NCBI GenBank assembly: GCA_018857735.1
Contig: JABMCL010003543.1
Location: 188,501 to 252,500 of the forward strand
Direction: 5' to 3'
From: Alviniconcha marisindica
Taxonomy: Eukaryota; Mollusca; Gastropoda; Provannidae
Length of the DNA stretch: 64,000 nt
The notes under the pieces were generated by a model. That model was not told where the DNA came from. It worked only from the letters and a program-made list of their open reading frames with translations, and searched no databases. Below are positions 1-12,112 of this stretch, piece after piece (the stretch's first letter is position 1; every line of letters begins with the position of its first letter). Made by a program: the position numbers and the translations under genes.

Positions 1-215
1 TGTCCACATCCCTGGCTTTAGCCATCCCTGAAGGGAGCCCGGAGATGTCTGATGTCCACATCCCTGGTTTTAGCTATCCCTGAAGGAAGGTTGGTGATGT
101 CTGATGTCCAGATCGCTGGCTTTAGCCATCCCTGAAGGGAGGTCAGAGATGTCTGATGTCCACATCCCTGGATTTAGCTATCCCCGAAGGGAGGCCAGAG
201 ATTCTGATGTCCCCT
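1..215. repeat. 52-bp minisatellite, about four copies
   Basis: Four head-to-tail units start at 1, 53, 105 and 157, each opening with TGTCCACATCCCTGG or a close variant and closing with GATGTCTGA. A fifth unit breaks off near 215. The units differ at a few bases. The array runs off the left edge of the window, so its true length is unknown. No open frame of note crosses it. Confidence 0.9.
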
Positions 216-851
216 CCTGTCTGGAATCTCAGGGCTGTCATGTGATTCCCCTTTAAGGACTGACTTTGTGGATCTGACTTAAGAAAGGGTTAGCATATAA
301 TATGATAAAAGTTTTTGAAATCTGCATTTGCTCATGACAGAGTTTGATTGTCCTGAGGTGACCCAGTGCAGTTCACAGGACGTTAAGATCCAGTTACTAA
401 CTCTAACTAATTCTAGATAATCTTTGCCATAATTTTACAATCACCAGTGACAATCGGGTTAAAATGCTGGACAATCTTGGCACATGCTCAGAACTTTGTT
501 TGCCTCACTTAAATTCATCAGTTACAAAATCATAAACAGCCTGGTCTTCGTGGAGGAGGAAGATCAAAAGTTTAACAAGTTCATGCGGAAATTAATCCTC
601 AGTAATAATGGACTGCCTTTTCAGTGAGAGCTACAGTCAAGAATAATGTTTCCCTTTAAGTGATGATAATTTGGGATCAGTTTCAAAAACCTTGTTTGAT
701 GCGAATTAGTAGCTATTCAGTAATATTACTAATTAATGATATTGGGATCTTAGAGTGCCCTTTCACAGCTGAGCTCTAGGTGCATATGACGTCAACAACA
801 ACAAAAACACACACAATAGGAATATGGTCCATAAAATTCCTCACTAATATG

Positions 852-872
852 CCCCCCCCCCCCCCCCCCCCC
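852..872 (+). repeat. Poly-C tract (21 C)
   Basis: An uninterrupted run of 21 cytosines followed by further C-rich sequence. It is the first of many long homopolymeric C or G tracts in the window. Confidence 0.95.
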
Positions 873-2490
873 ACCTTCCCCCCCTGTCACAATACACACA
901 ATCGGTAATAGTTAATAACAGTTATTATGACTTTATTGATTTTATACTAGTATGGTTTGGGAATAAAAACTGTTGCGAAAGCTTATTTACAGTGGCTTTT
1001 GAACAATGGTTAGACATAGATTAATAATAATTATAAACAAATGTTTTACAGGCGGTAGGGGATCTGTAGTGTTTCGAGGTATCAAACAAACTTACAGAAG
1101 TGGGCAAAAATATACACTGAAAATCTGTTTTTGTATGAAATAATAATTTATTTTATATAGCGCATCAACAACAATTATAAGAACTGTACAAATCAACAAA
1201 TGTAATATTTTAAAACACACATCAATATATTTAATAATGTAAGTTCCAAATTAACCTAAAACAACAATTTAAGATGATAAACTTTCTCTATCTATACATA
1301 TATTAATACATGTATTTAAAATTCATTTTAAAGCATATCAATATATATATATATTAACATATATACTAGAAATAGCTAAAAACAACTACTACAACAGCAG
1401 AATGTACCCAAACACCCCCTTGAACCTCCACTCCCATGCACACACACATACACACACGTGTGCACTCGCACACACGCACACGCACACAAACACACTATGA
1501 TATGCACAAAGGGGTTATGCAAGGCTGAAAACCATCATTTCCACAGGTTCAAAGAATTCTCTTTCAGTACAAAAAGTGTTGGTGTGGTTTTTGAAGCTAA
1601 AAATGATACGAGTTCTGATGGCGACTTGTACAAATATCGTAGCTCAATGGCCATGAAAAGCTTGGGCAATGGCGAGGTTGACCAGAACTGCAACTTCAAA
1701 TGCCTTTGTCAAAGCCAGTGGGGGGGGGAAAAAGAGAGGACATTGTCAATGTTTAGATCATTTGTAAATATGATGAATGTGAAACTGAAGTGTGAAGTGC
1801 TTTCACACTGACCCCCCAAAAAATTTTCAGTTTGTAAACATGCCCATCTGTTGATGAGCAAAGGCCTAAGATTAAGAAGCGGACATGAACACACAGCGGT
1901 AACGCATAATAGTTTGCGCAGTAATCAAAATGATGGTGGGGGCTGCTCCTGATCACCCATGGAAGAAGAGAATGCGTACATTTGTGTGTTGCGTTATACA
2001 TATATGTATACCCTGCATGTGCAATACTAACAAAACTGCCTTTTCTCTTCTTCTTCTTCTTTTTTTTTTTTTTTAACTCGTAACTTCACTTGCACGATGT
2101 GTGTCCTGTCACTTTTGTGTACCCTACATGTACAGTACCAACAAAACTGCCTCTTTTTTTTTGCTTGCCCAGTGCATGTCCTGTCATTTTCATGGGCAGA
2201 AGCAGTCAGTCCTCTGCAAATATGGAGATTTGTTTATGTTGTGGGAACAATCTCAAAATCAGGACAAAGCGGATGTAAAAGAGACAGGTTTGTTTCGTTT
2301 TGTTTATTTTTTTGTTGGGGCATTCATTTGCACAAAAATCTGAAGAGAAGATGTATTAATGATTTATTATCAGGACAAAATGGCTGTAAAAGAGAATTTG
2401 GGGGCGGGGGCGGGTGGGGGTGCTTGTTATTTTGGATGAGGCATTCATTTACACAAAAATATGAAGAGAAGATGTACTCTTGAACAAGCC

Positions 2491-2580
2491 GAAGGAATGA
2501 TGATGATGATGATGATGATTGCTTTTATATAGCGCTGTTCTCTGCTCACGAGCAAACTCACTGAGCTTGAAAAGAAAAAG
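2491..2580 (+). repeat. Microsatellite-led dispersed repeat (TATAGCGC type)
   Basis: A (GAT)n run of about nine units is followed by TTTTATATAGCGCTGTTCTC and then an ACTGAGCTTGA segment. The same layout (trinucleotide run, TA(T/C)ATAGCGCT, about 30 bases, GAGCT...GCGCTGTACA) recurs at about 2699, 8686, 9281 and 43224, which marks a dispersed short element. No coding capacity. Confidence 0.6.
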
Positions 2581-2698
2581 GAACAGCGGTCAGGGAGGGT
2601 ATCGTTTTTCAACGATTCCACAAGGCATTCACTTCCTGTTGGCCTGATTGATACAGGTTGAAGAGGTGTGCTTTCAGAGCGGACTTGAAAGTGTTAGT

Positions 2699-2775
2699 TA
2701 AATAATAATAATAATAACTCTTACATAGCGCTATACCCCGTAAACATTTATGAGCTCGTGGCGCTGTACATTATT
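2699..2775 (+). repeat. Microsatellite-led dispersed repeat (TATAGCGC type)
   Basis: An (AAT)n run is followed by CTTACATAGCGCTATACC and, about 30 bases on, GAGCTCGTGGCGCTGTACA. This is the most complete copy of the family in the window. Confidence 0.65.
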
Positions 2776-4137
2776 AACATTAGAATCCACTTGACAGTCC
2801 CAAAAAAGTGAAGAGATCAAGGAAGAGAATAGAGATGCAGGATATCACTTATCAGAAAGATCAGCGGGAGTTAATGGCTTTGAAACAGATGCAGGCAGTT
2901 GTGTCCGAGATACAAGCACCAGCACATGTGTACGTCAGCATGCCGTATGCAGGCTGTGAACTAATGTTTTATTTATGCAGCATTTTTAACACCACTGATA
3001 ACAGTGACATCACGATGACAAAGTAATTTGGGGAGGGGGGTGGAGGCTGATAATGAGTACATTGGCAACAGTTTTGCTGTCTGGACACAAATTCCATCTC
3101 CAAAATATGCATTTTTTGGTTTGTTTTGGTTGTTGTTCAATAGACATGCGTTATGCTTGTGTGCTATTGAAGCCAGCTGTTTGGTCTGCGCAGTTGACGG
3201 GATGTAAAAGTGCAGTTTATTAACTAATTTTCTGAATGCTTCAGTAACATATGTGTGCCATGGATAGTTTTGTTTTGCGTGTTCTGTTTTAGAATTTGTG
3301 ACAGTCAGCTTGGCTTGTAGTTGTGCTGTTCTTTTTCTATGCCTCACTTTTTGTTGTTGTTGATTTTTGTGGAAGTGCTTATTTTGTCTTATGAGAGCTA
3401 TTTTAATATATTATTTCTTGGTTTTCAGATAAAATGTTTTGATGGAAAGCTGGCCTTTTCATCAGTACATATCTGTCTCATTGCTGGCTTTAATCACCAC
3501 GATCACTCAAAGTGGATAGCAGAAGCTGTAGTAAATAACCAGTCTGACTAATGTTTTGATCTGCATAGTTATTTTCGAGCTGAATTAACCCATACTAAAT
3601 TAATTTTTCACTAATTGTTGTTGTTTTGTCTCACCACAGTGGACATGTAAAAGTAGCACAGCACAAACAAGCAGTATCGTGTATGAACATTCATAGGACC
3701 TGTCTGCCATGATGGAAACTGAGATAGCAAATTAAGGGGGCATTGTGAATCATGCGGTCATTGATAATCAGAGTGCATTCTACATACTAGAGATTACAGT
3801 GAATACATGCTACAAGTTTGATTGGTATCATTGTTATCATGGCAATGAAAAAATTTGATTTTTTTTTTTAAATGGGGAGATTGAAGGGGGGGAGATATTC
3901 CTATATGTTCACCAGGTGCCAAAGTCTCGAGACCATCAAAACTCTTTTATACAGTATTTAAAATGAACACACACACAAAAAAACATATCTCCCCCCTTCC
4001 ACCCTCTCCATACATGTCTCCACACAGCTGAAATCTGCATATCAATTTCATGGAATTTGTGTTTGTTTGTTTGTTGTTTTCTTCTTTTTCTCTGGGTCTT
4101 AGTCATGCATGCAGTAACAGTTGACTTGCACCTGTTC

Positions 4138-4815
4138 ATTTGAACCGTGACCGAGTGCTGCTTATAACTATAAGTGCAGTGTTCGGTTACTGAATCTTAG
4201 ACCCTTTCTCCAGGTCTAAGCTGTGTGTGCCATTACTGGTAACTGGCACTCGGTTATTTGAAACTTGAGCCAGTACTGCTTGTAAGTGCAGTGTTTGGTT
4301 ACTGAATCTTAGACCCTTTCTCCAGGTCTAAGCTTTGCGTGCCATTACTGGTAACTTGCACTTGGTTATTTCAAATGTGAGCTGGTGCTGTGTATGCTGT
4401 GTTTGTTACTGCATCACAGACCCTTTCTCTAGGTCTATGCTGTGCGTGCCATTACTGGTAACTTGCACTTGGTTATTTCAAACGTGAGCCAGTGCTACTT
4501 ACTTACTGCATCACAGACCCTTTCTCTAGGTCTAAGCTGTGCGTGCCGTTACTGGTAACTTGCACTTGGTTATTTCAAATGTGAGCCAGTGCTGCTTAGT
4601 TACTGCATCACAGACCCTTTCTCTAGGTCTAAGCTGTGCGTGCCATTACTGGTAACTTGCACTTGGTTATTTCAAACGTGAGCCGGTGCTGCTTAGTTAC
4701 TGCATCACAGACCCTTTCTCTAGGTCTAAGCTGTGCTGTGCGGGCCATGACTGGTAACTTGCACTTGCTTATTTCAAACGTGAGCCGGTGCTGCTTAGGC
4801 GGTGCTTGGTTACTG
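4138..4815 (+). repeat. Minisatellite, about seven units of 97-120 bp
   Basis: Each unit carries AGACCCTTTCTC(C/T)AGGTCTA, then CATTACTGGTAACTTGCACT, then GGTTATTTCAAACGTGAGCC and GTGCTGCTTA. The last complete units are 97 bp apart; early ones are longer because they include an extra TATAAGTGCAGTG segment. The short frame at 4636-4827 simply follows the array. Confidence 0.9.
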
Positions 4816-4825
4816 CCTCTTACAT

Positions 4826-5055
4826 AACCCCTTCACTGACAGTGTCTGCAAAACTGACATGTCAGATGCAAGCGCAAGAAAAATCAGATTGATGCTTGAA
4901 AAGCTTAGAGTGAATTGTCCTCTCTGCGCAAGAACAAAATTCAGAATCAACTGATTAAACGTTGAACATCTCCCAAACAGCAAGAAGAGAGTAGATCTGT
5001 GCAAGAATCTTGAAGGTATGGATTCTTGATTGGTGTTGTTGTATTGAAGGGGCTA
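4826..5055. mobile_element. Diverged MITE-like element, CCCTTCACT ends
   Basis: The left end reads TAACCCCTTCACTGACAG and the right end reads TTGAAGGGGCTAA, an imperfect inverted match. The ends resemble those of the better-preserved TTAA-flanked element at 42616-42837. It directly abuts the preceding minisatellite. The terminal repeats are degraded, so this is a weaker call than the other copy. Confidence 0.4.
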
Positions 5056-5228
5056 ATCCGTTTGATTGTTTGTTTGTCTTATCAGAAGGAATTGCTGTTC
5101 CGTCCAATTGCTGTCATCCTTTAAGTTGTTGTGTCATCACTTCTTCGTTCTTGTGTACATATGTATCTGTTTTTTGTTTTTGCACTAGCATGTGCTCTGT
5201 CATATGTGTGCATTCATGCGTGCATGCA

Positions 5229-5262
5229 CACTCACACACACACACACACACACACACACAGG
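5229..5262 (+). repeat. (CA)n microsatellite
   Basis: About 16 CA units with an interrupted start. Flanking sequence to 6720 is AT-rich with no supportable exon. Confidence 0.95.
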
Positions 5263-6747
5263 ATGAGTGCACACATCTGAAGTATTCCTAGTCTGCATAG
5301 TGGTGTTCAATGCAGATACCCACCTCTTCTGGTTCTCTTCTATATATTGATTTGTCATTCCTTTCTTCTGCTTTTACCAACCCATCGTGAGCAGTGTGTG
5401 TACGTGTAAGTAATAAAATTCCCATTATCCATAGACCTTTGTAAGCACCCTGGTCTCTTACGAGTCTTAGAGATGGGATGCCGTAAATAACCTATGATTA
5501 TTATATGTATATGTTATATGTATATATCTTCTCACAGTATTTCTTGCTTAAACGTTTATGTACTCATGCGTGTTTAAAGGAACTAACTTTTCCAGTTCCC
5601 AGCAAAATATACTTCTTTTTTGTTTGCTCTTGTAGTAATTGTTTTTCTGTAGCGTTTTTTAATCATCTGCTGGCTAATTTTACCCCAAAGTAGCCAATTA
5701 TAGTGAGCTAGAAATCTCTTGAGGTTAACCCACCAAACTACCCCAGTTCTAAGATGCTGCAGTATGTTGTCAAAAATTCACTCTGCAGAAAATTTAAAAC
5801 ACTTCAGAATAATTATATATTTTTTTAAATTGCAAAAATCATATATATTGAAGGAGCTAATCTCTGACCTATTATATGTGAAACAGAGCTTCTGTCGTTA
5901 TGTCTGTTACATCAAAGACACTTTTATGATGTCAAACTAAAACATGGGAAAGAGCACATAAAAAAAGCATGAGTGATGCTGACAGTGTATAAAATATATA
6001 TTAAATCATTGATACTTTTGATCACAAATTGTTTACTGGGGACCATGTTCCAAGCACCAGACTAGTTATTTTCAATTTAAATCTTGGAAGGCAAGTTCCT
6101 TTAACACATGCAACTGATTGTCACTGTGTACCTTTAACCTTTTTTCCCCAGTTTGACCGTTATTGCTTCCCCAGTCTGGGTATTAGTTTTTGCATGCGCA
6201 TGCATATCTTTACAAGTGTCTCAGTGTTTGTAGTCTCAGCAGTATTTACGTGCATGCATCACGCATATTCAATGCATACAACCTCACAATCAGTAGTCAG
6301 TACAGCCATCTTGTAGATTTTGATCATGTGAACTAAGCCAAGACAGGAGTAGCAGACTCACTATGTTGGTGTAGTTCACCTGTTGTACGGCTTTTTTCTA
6401 TGCCTTGCATGCTTCACCTGCTGCCAAAAGATCTGCCTTTTGTATGAGAGATTTCTGCCTTCCTGGTCCATTCAGCATCATTTTATTTCACAAGTCTGTC
6501 TCCAGACATAAAGTGGCATCAACACTGAAGTAGACTTTTTTGCTGGTCAAGTCAAGTCAAAAAGCTTTAATCATCCCTCTCAGGGCAATTCAACTTAACT
6601 AATACAAGGCTCATTAATTTAAGAACATGGAAAGGAACACCAGAACATTTGTGTTTACAACAACATGGACAAGTTATGCTGCACAAAAATGTATAATACA
6701 AATATAAAATCACATAAATTATAAACGGGTGCGTACTCATGTCACAT

Positions 6748-6750
<3 letters not shown>
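5263..6750. other. Non-coding stretch, nothing recognised
   Basis: AT-rich DNA with only short accidental frames. A CAAGTCAAGTC motif with AAAGCTTTAATCATCCCTCT near 6545-6590 has the look of a repeat boundary, but I see no second copy. Confidence 0.5.

Positions 6751-6818
<68 letters not shown>
6751..6818 (+). repeat. (CA)n microsatellite, about 33 units
   Basis: A pure CA run. The frame that crosses it (6729-6917) is only the dinucleotide read as Thr-His. Confidence 0.95.
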
Positions 6819-6894
6819 AATATTAATTCTACTCAACCAGATACACTCAGCCATCGACTGGACACATACACGCTACCCAAACCTAATCATACAC

Positions 6895-7162
6895 CCACCA
6901 CACTGGTGATGATCTGATGGCAACTGTTGTGCCCTTCTTCCTGATATTGGACTGGGCTCACATAGTGGTATATAGAGAGATCCTGTATGTGACTTGTGCA
7001 GTTAACTGGGCATTAAATATCAGGAGTCAGTCCGACATTTTTTTCCTTGTGGTTTGATGACCACTGCTGCCCCCTTACGACGATATGCCCTGAGATAACC
7101 GTAATGTTTGACTGGGCATAAAACAACAAATTACTTACTAATTACTTACTTACAACATTTAC
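6895..7162 (+). mobile_element. SINE fragment, GACTGGGCATAAA tail family
   Basis: Two segments end in GACTGGGCATTA or GACTGGGCATAAA followed by A-rich sequence and TTACTTACTAATTACTTACT. The same tail occurs at 10915-10975 (GTTGACTGGGCATAAAACACC, TTACTTACC). A conserved 3' segment closed by a TTACT microsatellite is typical of SINE tails. No tRNA-like head is visible in either copy. Confidence 0.55.
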
Positions 7163-7584
7163 CATTGACTGGGCATTAGATATATCGAGGATCAGTCCTA
7201 TTCGTCAGTTTCTGTACTGTTTTAAGGACATTGCTTTTTGCCTAAACTCTGCTGTGATTGGAACAGCTGCACTGAAAAGGTAGAACTCTCCCACTTTTGT
7301 TAACCTTTTTTTGTGTGTGTGTGTGTGTGAAACTGTAGCAGTTGGGGTAGTTCCAGCCAGCTGTAATCTGTTACAGGTGCAATACAAACTGTGACATCAA
7401 TGTTTTCTCATTCATTTATCAAAGCTAGGTCTCTCAGAGTCCAGACTAATTGCACAGTGCTAACAGCCATTGAGTTTTACCCCAGGTGTATCAGGCCAGG
7501 ATTACCTTGAACTGTTTCCAGGGTGACACAGACTTTACTCCGCTTGGTTCTGATCCTACTGGGAGTTGAAACTTTCTATGCTTA

Positions 7585-7585
7585 T

Positions 7586-7671
<86 letters not shown>

Positions 7672-7690
7672 ATATATATATATATATATA
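7585..7690. repeat. (TA)n microsatellite
   Basis: About 100 bases of alternating TA with three short interruptions. It is self-complementary and could extrude a hairpin. The minus-strand frame across it is an artefact (Tyr-Ile repeats). Confidence 0.95.
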
Positions 7691-8685
7691 TGCACATGGT
7701 GATGCTCAAAATGCTTTTCATGACTTGGGCTTGATGCATCTTTAGACTAGGTGAAATCATTAACATTAGCACTTTCCCTACAGTACTGTTTATTGGAGGT
7801 CTTTCAAACTTTTACAGGATAAACTCTGCTGAGCTTTGCACTTGCGCATGCTTATATACCTTGAAGAAACATCGATGTCACAGCAGCGTTGAAAAGATTC
7901 AACTCAAACGTTGACAGTTTAATTTAAAAAATCATTCATTTGGGTGCAGTTTTTGTATTCTTGTGACATGTATGGATATGATCATGCATGTAATGCTTTG
8001 AATCAAACTTACGTACTCTGAATGAGTGTATTGTGCACACACACACAAAAAAAGTGAGTTGTGTCAGTTTTGCCAGAGCCTGCAAGTTGAGGTGTTTTTT
8101 TTGTGTTTTTTTTTACTTCCCCGGATGCTTTTTGAGACATTTGATACTGTGTGGTAACATGTGTTTATCTTGATACATTCATACAGTTTCAGTGACCACT
8201 CTTCTAAGTCACAAGAGTGTTTGGGGAGAAAGAGAATATTTTTTGGGAATGCAAGTCAAGGGAGCATTTTTTCTCGTTGATATTTTTGTACAGAAATATG
8301 TTGTTGTTGTTTTTACGCTTACGATGTACAATATTTTGCTTTTGTTGCAATAAGTTTGTGTGGCTGAAATGATATCAGTCAATTTTTGCAACACCCAGAT
8401 ACATTGTGTTTGGCATTCTCAACGCCCTTGTTTCTGAACTTGCTGTTGCATTCTTAGAGCCAAGTTTTCAATTTCAGTGGACAGGTCCTGAATTTACAGC
8501 TGAATTTTTGTTTGTCTGTTTTTTTCTTCCCAGGGGCAATAGACTGACTTTGTGAATCACAAGCACAAGAACTGTTGTTCTGAGTGTGGTATATAATTTA
8601 AAATTTTACACCTGTCTTTAAAGATCATGTTCTTAATGTCCTGTCAGTGGTTGCTTGAAGCATTTTGTGCTAGCTTAAGGATTAT
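7691..8685. other. Non-coding stretch, nothing recognised
   Basis: AT-rich, no supportable exon or RNA gene. Confidence 0.5.
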
Positions 8686-8749
8686 GATAATAATGGGCAC
8701 TTAACACACCTCATCCATGATGACCCAAAGTGCTTACAAATTATCTGAC

Positions 8750-9160
8750 ACAGATTTAGACAACAAGGCTTCAAATGCACAGACACACACTGACACAGAC
8801 ACATATTTAGACAACAAAGCTTCAAATCCACAGACACACACTGACGCAGACACACATTTAGACAACAAAGCTTCAAATCCACAGACACACACTGACGCAG
8901 ACACACATTTAGACAACAAAGCTTCAAATGCACACACTAACACAGATACACATTTAGACAACAAAGCTTCAAATGCACAGACACACACTGACACAGACTT
9001 AGACAACAAAGCTTCAAATCCACAGACACACACTGACGCAGACACACATTTAGACAACAAGGCTTCAAATCCACAGACACACACTGACACAGACACACAT
9101 TTAGACAACAAGGCTTCAAATGCACAGACACACACTGACACAGACACAGACTGTCACAGA
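8750..9160. repeat. 45-51-bp minisatellite, eight units, open in both directions
   Basis: Eight units of TTAGACAACAAAGCTTCAAAT plus a variable ACACAGACACAC tail. Lengths are 51, 51, 51, 45, 45, 51, 51 and about 57 bp, so they change in 6-bp steps and keep frame. The plus frame 8717-9166 (149 codons) reads LDNKASNAQTHTDTDT-like repeats; the minus frame 8734-9147 (137 codons) reads FEALLSKCVSVSVCVC-like repeats. The array sits inside a TATAGCGC-type dispersed repeat (flanks at 8686-8745 and 9281-9345). I regard it as non-coding: no start context, no splice sites, no known family. Confidence 0.85.
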
Positions 9161-9280
9161 CATTGATTGTGGCACAGATTGATAGGCACTGGCAGCAAAT
9201 GGAGTCTGTGCAAGCTGCATGAAACTTATAAAGAGCTGACCATGGCTCCTTTCTTGAAACATGATAGTTTGGTAATACTA

Positions 9281-9346
9281 CTTAATAATAATGGTCACAG
9301 TTTTGAAGTGCCTACCCTGCAGCTCAAAGCACTGTACAATGCAAAT
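9281..9346 (+). repeat. Microsatellite-led dispersed repeat, 3' part
   Basis: AATAATAATGGTCACAGTT is followed by GCAGCTCAAAGCACTGTACA, the diverged end motif of the TATAGCGC-type family. Confidence 0.45.
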
Positions 9347-9896
9347 GTAATGGAAGAAACATGTACATTGAGATCAAAAATCAGTCTCAATTTGAGATAC
9401 AAGTTTTACAACTAGAAGTGTACACACCAGCATAGGTAGACAATGTTCAAACAAGAATGACAACATGCACCACACACACACACACACATGAACACAGATA
9501 CATGCACATTGTACAGACTAATACTGAAAAGTGATACAGGTGAAGGACAGTTTTAATTTGGTTCATCCTCTTCCATTCCGTTGACTGAAGATTCTGTCAC
9601 TATTTGAGAGAGTGAGTGCAAAAGAAAAAAAAACGTGTTCAGATACTATGGCTAAGTTGGGATTGGAATGATTCCAGAGTGTGGGGGAGGGGGGGCTGTA
9701 GCCACTTCTGCTGGGGGGTTGTTCCGATTGTTCTGCAATCTCTTTTGCAGGAAGGTATGGGGTGAGCTAGAGAGTGGGTAGGAAAGATGTGGGCTTCTGC
9801 ATGTGATGGACTCAGTGGATGGGTGGTGCTCAGTGTCTGTGCAGCTGAGACCTGGGTGGCTCTTGCAGAAATTGGTTCGTCAAAATATTTGCAGTA

Positions 9897-10213
9897 AGTA
9901 AGGAAGTAAACATGATGCTTAACGTCCACAGAAACCGTGAGGCTTATTAGGGGTGGGGAGAAGGGGGTATGGAGGTGGGGGGAGAGAGGATTATATACCT
10001 GTTGCTACACTGTCACCACCAGAATGACTTCTGCATTAAGGTGGGCAGCGATGAGAGCCATTTTAATGTTTCATAATTGTGAGGGACAGAGTCACAAGAC
10101 AGTGTCCACAGACCACAACTTTTGAAGAAAAAGGAGAGCCAAAGCAGATTTGAACCGAGGTCCTTTTGCTTATCATCCTAATGCCTTACCGGTAGGGCAA
10201 ACTGGCTCACTCT
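9897..10213 (-). mobile_element. tRNA-derived SINE, full length
   Basis: Read on the minus strand, the element opens with a tRNA-like head containing an A-box-like CCTACCGGTAAGGC and a B-box-like GGTTCAAATCT. It continues through a body with CACTGTCTTGTGACTCTGTC and ends CTAATAAGCCTCACGGTTTC then GTGGACGTTAAGCATCATG and a TTACTTAC tail. Near-identical copies lie at 55562-55795 and 60730-61040. An internal C-rich tract (G-rich on the plus strand) varies between copies. It is a non-autonomous element that depends on a LINE in trans. The 96-codon and 62-codon frames here are products of the repeat. Confidence 0.9.
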
Positions 10214-11097
10214 ATATTTGCAGACACGTGATTTAATTTTTAAGCTCAGTTTGGAAAGTCATAGAACTTGCTGTGTATTGATTGTTTGGTCATGTTCAAA
10301 ACCATGGCTGTGGGGAATTGAAATATAGATGTGCTGTGGGTTACATGTACAATTATAGATATATGAGGGATATATATATATAATAATTTTCTTTGAGATT
10401 TTGTTTACCCTGTGAAGTGTGTTGAACTTGGAGGTGTGAGGCGTGGGTACGAACAACTGATGCTTTCTTCTGCAGATCGCATATTGTGAACTCTTTCAAC
10501 AGGTGTGTTTCTGTCAGTCATTGTCAAAAAAAGAAAATTTGTTTGTGATATTCTGTCTTGCCATTGTTATTTTTGTCACATGACAATAATAAATGAGTAT
10601 GAAGTATTTACGTGTTAAAATGTTGCAACTGTGTTTGTATTGTCCCTCACAGCTTTTCTCTTTAAGTACATAAAATCACTGTGATCAAACAAATTGAAAA
10701 TATATATTGAATGCATGACATTTATCCAGAGCAGTTGTTTGACTTGTTTTGTGCATCTTTGAGTGAATGGAAGGTATTCTGTATGCTTGTATTTCTGTTG
10801 CAAACAAAACTAAGATTTTACTTTTTTCTTTTTGGTGTTGTTGCCCAAACCCAGATGTGACAGGTCTTGAAGGACCTTTATCTCACATTGTGTGTGTGTG
10901 TGTGTGTGTTACCTACCATCTCTCACCGTGATGTAACTGTAATGGTTGACTGGGCATAAAACACCAAGTTACTTACCTATTCATTTCAGAAAGGACTTGT
11001 TGATTCTTCCCAATGTGTGGAAAACAGTTATTTCTTGCTCAAGGGCTATTGTCAAACTGGTATTGCAATTTAATATTAACTGACAAACCTTTTTCAG
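10214..11097. other. Non-coding or intronic stretch
   Basis: AT-rich, with an AATAAA at 10588-10593, a (GT)n run near 10891-10909, and a GACTGGGCATAAA SINE tail at 10915-10975. If the exon at 11098 is real, at least part of this is its upstream intron. Confidence 0.5.
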
Positions 11098-11219
11098 TTT
11101 CAAGCTTGACTGCTGCGGTGTTCTGTGGTGAATATTACAAAGTTGATTCCACTGGACCATTAGTCAAAGGCGCATCGTGGATTGTTCCTTGGTTGAAACG
11201 AAAACAGTCCGAAGAATAA
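11098..11219 (+). CDS. Probable terminal coding exon, unknown gene
   Basis: A frame opens right after a good 3' splice site (ACAAACCTTTTTCAG ending at 11097). It enters in phase 1, runs 40 codons and ends at TAA 11217-11219. The peptide begins SLTAAVFCGEYYKVDSTG and ends WIVPWLKRKQSEE. Base composition is clearly richer in G+C than the flanks, and the ORF-wide start at 11013 is not credible as an initiator. I do not recognise the family. The aromatic/hydrophobic run followed by a KRK-rich tail could be the cytosolic end of a membrane protein, but that is a guess. I found no upstream exon in the preceding 11 kb. Confidence 0.45.
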
Positions 11220-12088
11220 TTTTTACTGAGCAAAATGTTACCCGTGATTAGAACTTTTGTTGTGAACATAATTATCTGGTAATTGTGCTTCATTCTCCAG
11301 AATTGATTTTTTTTTTAAATCTGAAAACAAGGATGACTTTAGCATTCTAAAACAAGATCCAAATAGAGAAAAACAATTAAAAAGAGCCCCAGAATTCACA
11401 CATTTTTTATGGTCATATTAAGTTAGCATCTTTTTAACCATTTATGTGTTCGAGTCAGGATTTTAGGCGTGATAGCTGTACTATGTGCTTGAAGTTTTTC
11501 AAATGCGCCTAGCTGTTTAAAGGAGCACGACATTGGAAGTGATGGTGTGAACAACGTTTAGAAATTACAGAAACAAAAGTACACATTGTTTTGATTTTTA
11601 CTCCAAGAAAAACTGTTTGTTGGGAACTTAATTGCCTGTAGTGCTGAAGCACAGCTTAGGTGGAAATTTCATACCGGCCTTAAAAAATTAAAAATTAAAC
11701 ACACAAAAGATGAGGTACCCACAACTCAACTCTGTTTCTACTCCACATTACTCAGTTTCCTACTAAACATTGAAATTTGCAAGCACATGTTTTGCTTTCA
11801 AAATGTGAGCAAAGAAATGCTGACAGACGCATGATAATGTATGTGAGGTGTAGTTGACGGCATGGTAAAGAGTAGAACACTGTGGTACGCTAGGGATGTA
11901 TTATAATTATATAATAAAAAAATTGTAGCCTAGATCAGTAAAAAAAAGATTTCATCTGAGCCAAGCTAACAACACTGGTTTAAAAAAAGAAGAAAAAAAG
12001 TTGACAAATAGTATGGCACTCCCGATCAACCAACTAATGCTGTTAAGACTAGAGTAATATTGCACGCACACACACTTAACACACTGAA

Positions 12089-12112
12089 AGAGAGAGAGAG
12101 AGAGAGAGAGAG
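12089..12112 (+). repeat. (GA)n microsatellite
   Basis: About 12 GA units. Confidence 0.9.

Larger units (their letters stand above)
216..4137. other. Non-coding stretch with simple repeats
   Basis: AT-rich sequence with no exon I can support. It holds a poly-C run, (CA)n near 1440-1490, a T-rich run near 2060-2074, and two microsatellite-led dispersed repeats (listed separately). Short open frames at 1458-1811, 2808-3026 and 3321-3551 have no recognisable domain. The last follows a possible 3' splice site at about 3428, but I cannot connect it to anything. Confidence 0.6.

Noticed and set aside
10139..10213. Possible functional tRNA gene
   Set aside because: The pol III boxes belong to a SINE: the same head with the same body recurs, the acceptor stem does not close, and the B box is altered (GGTTCAAATCT).
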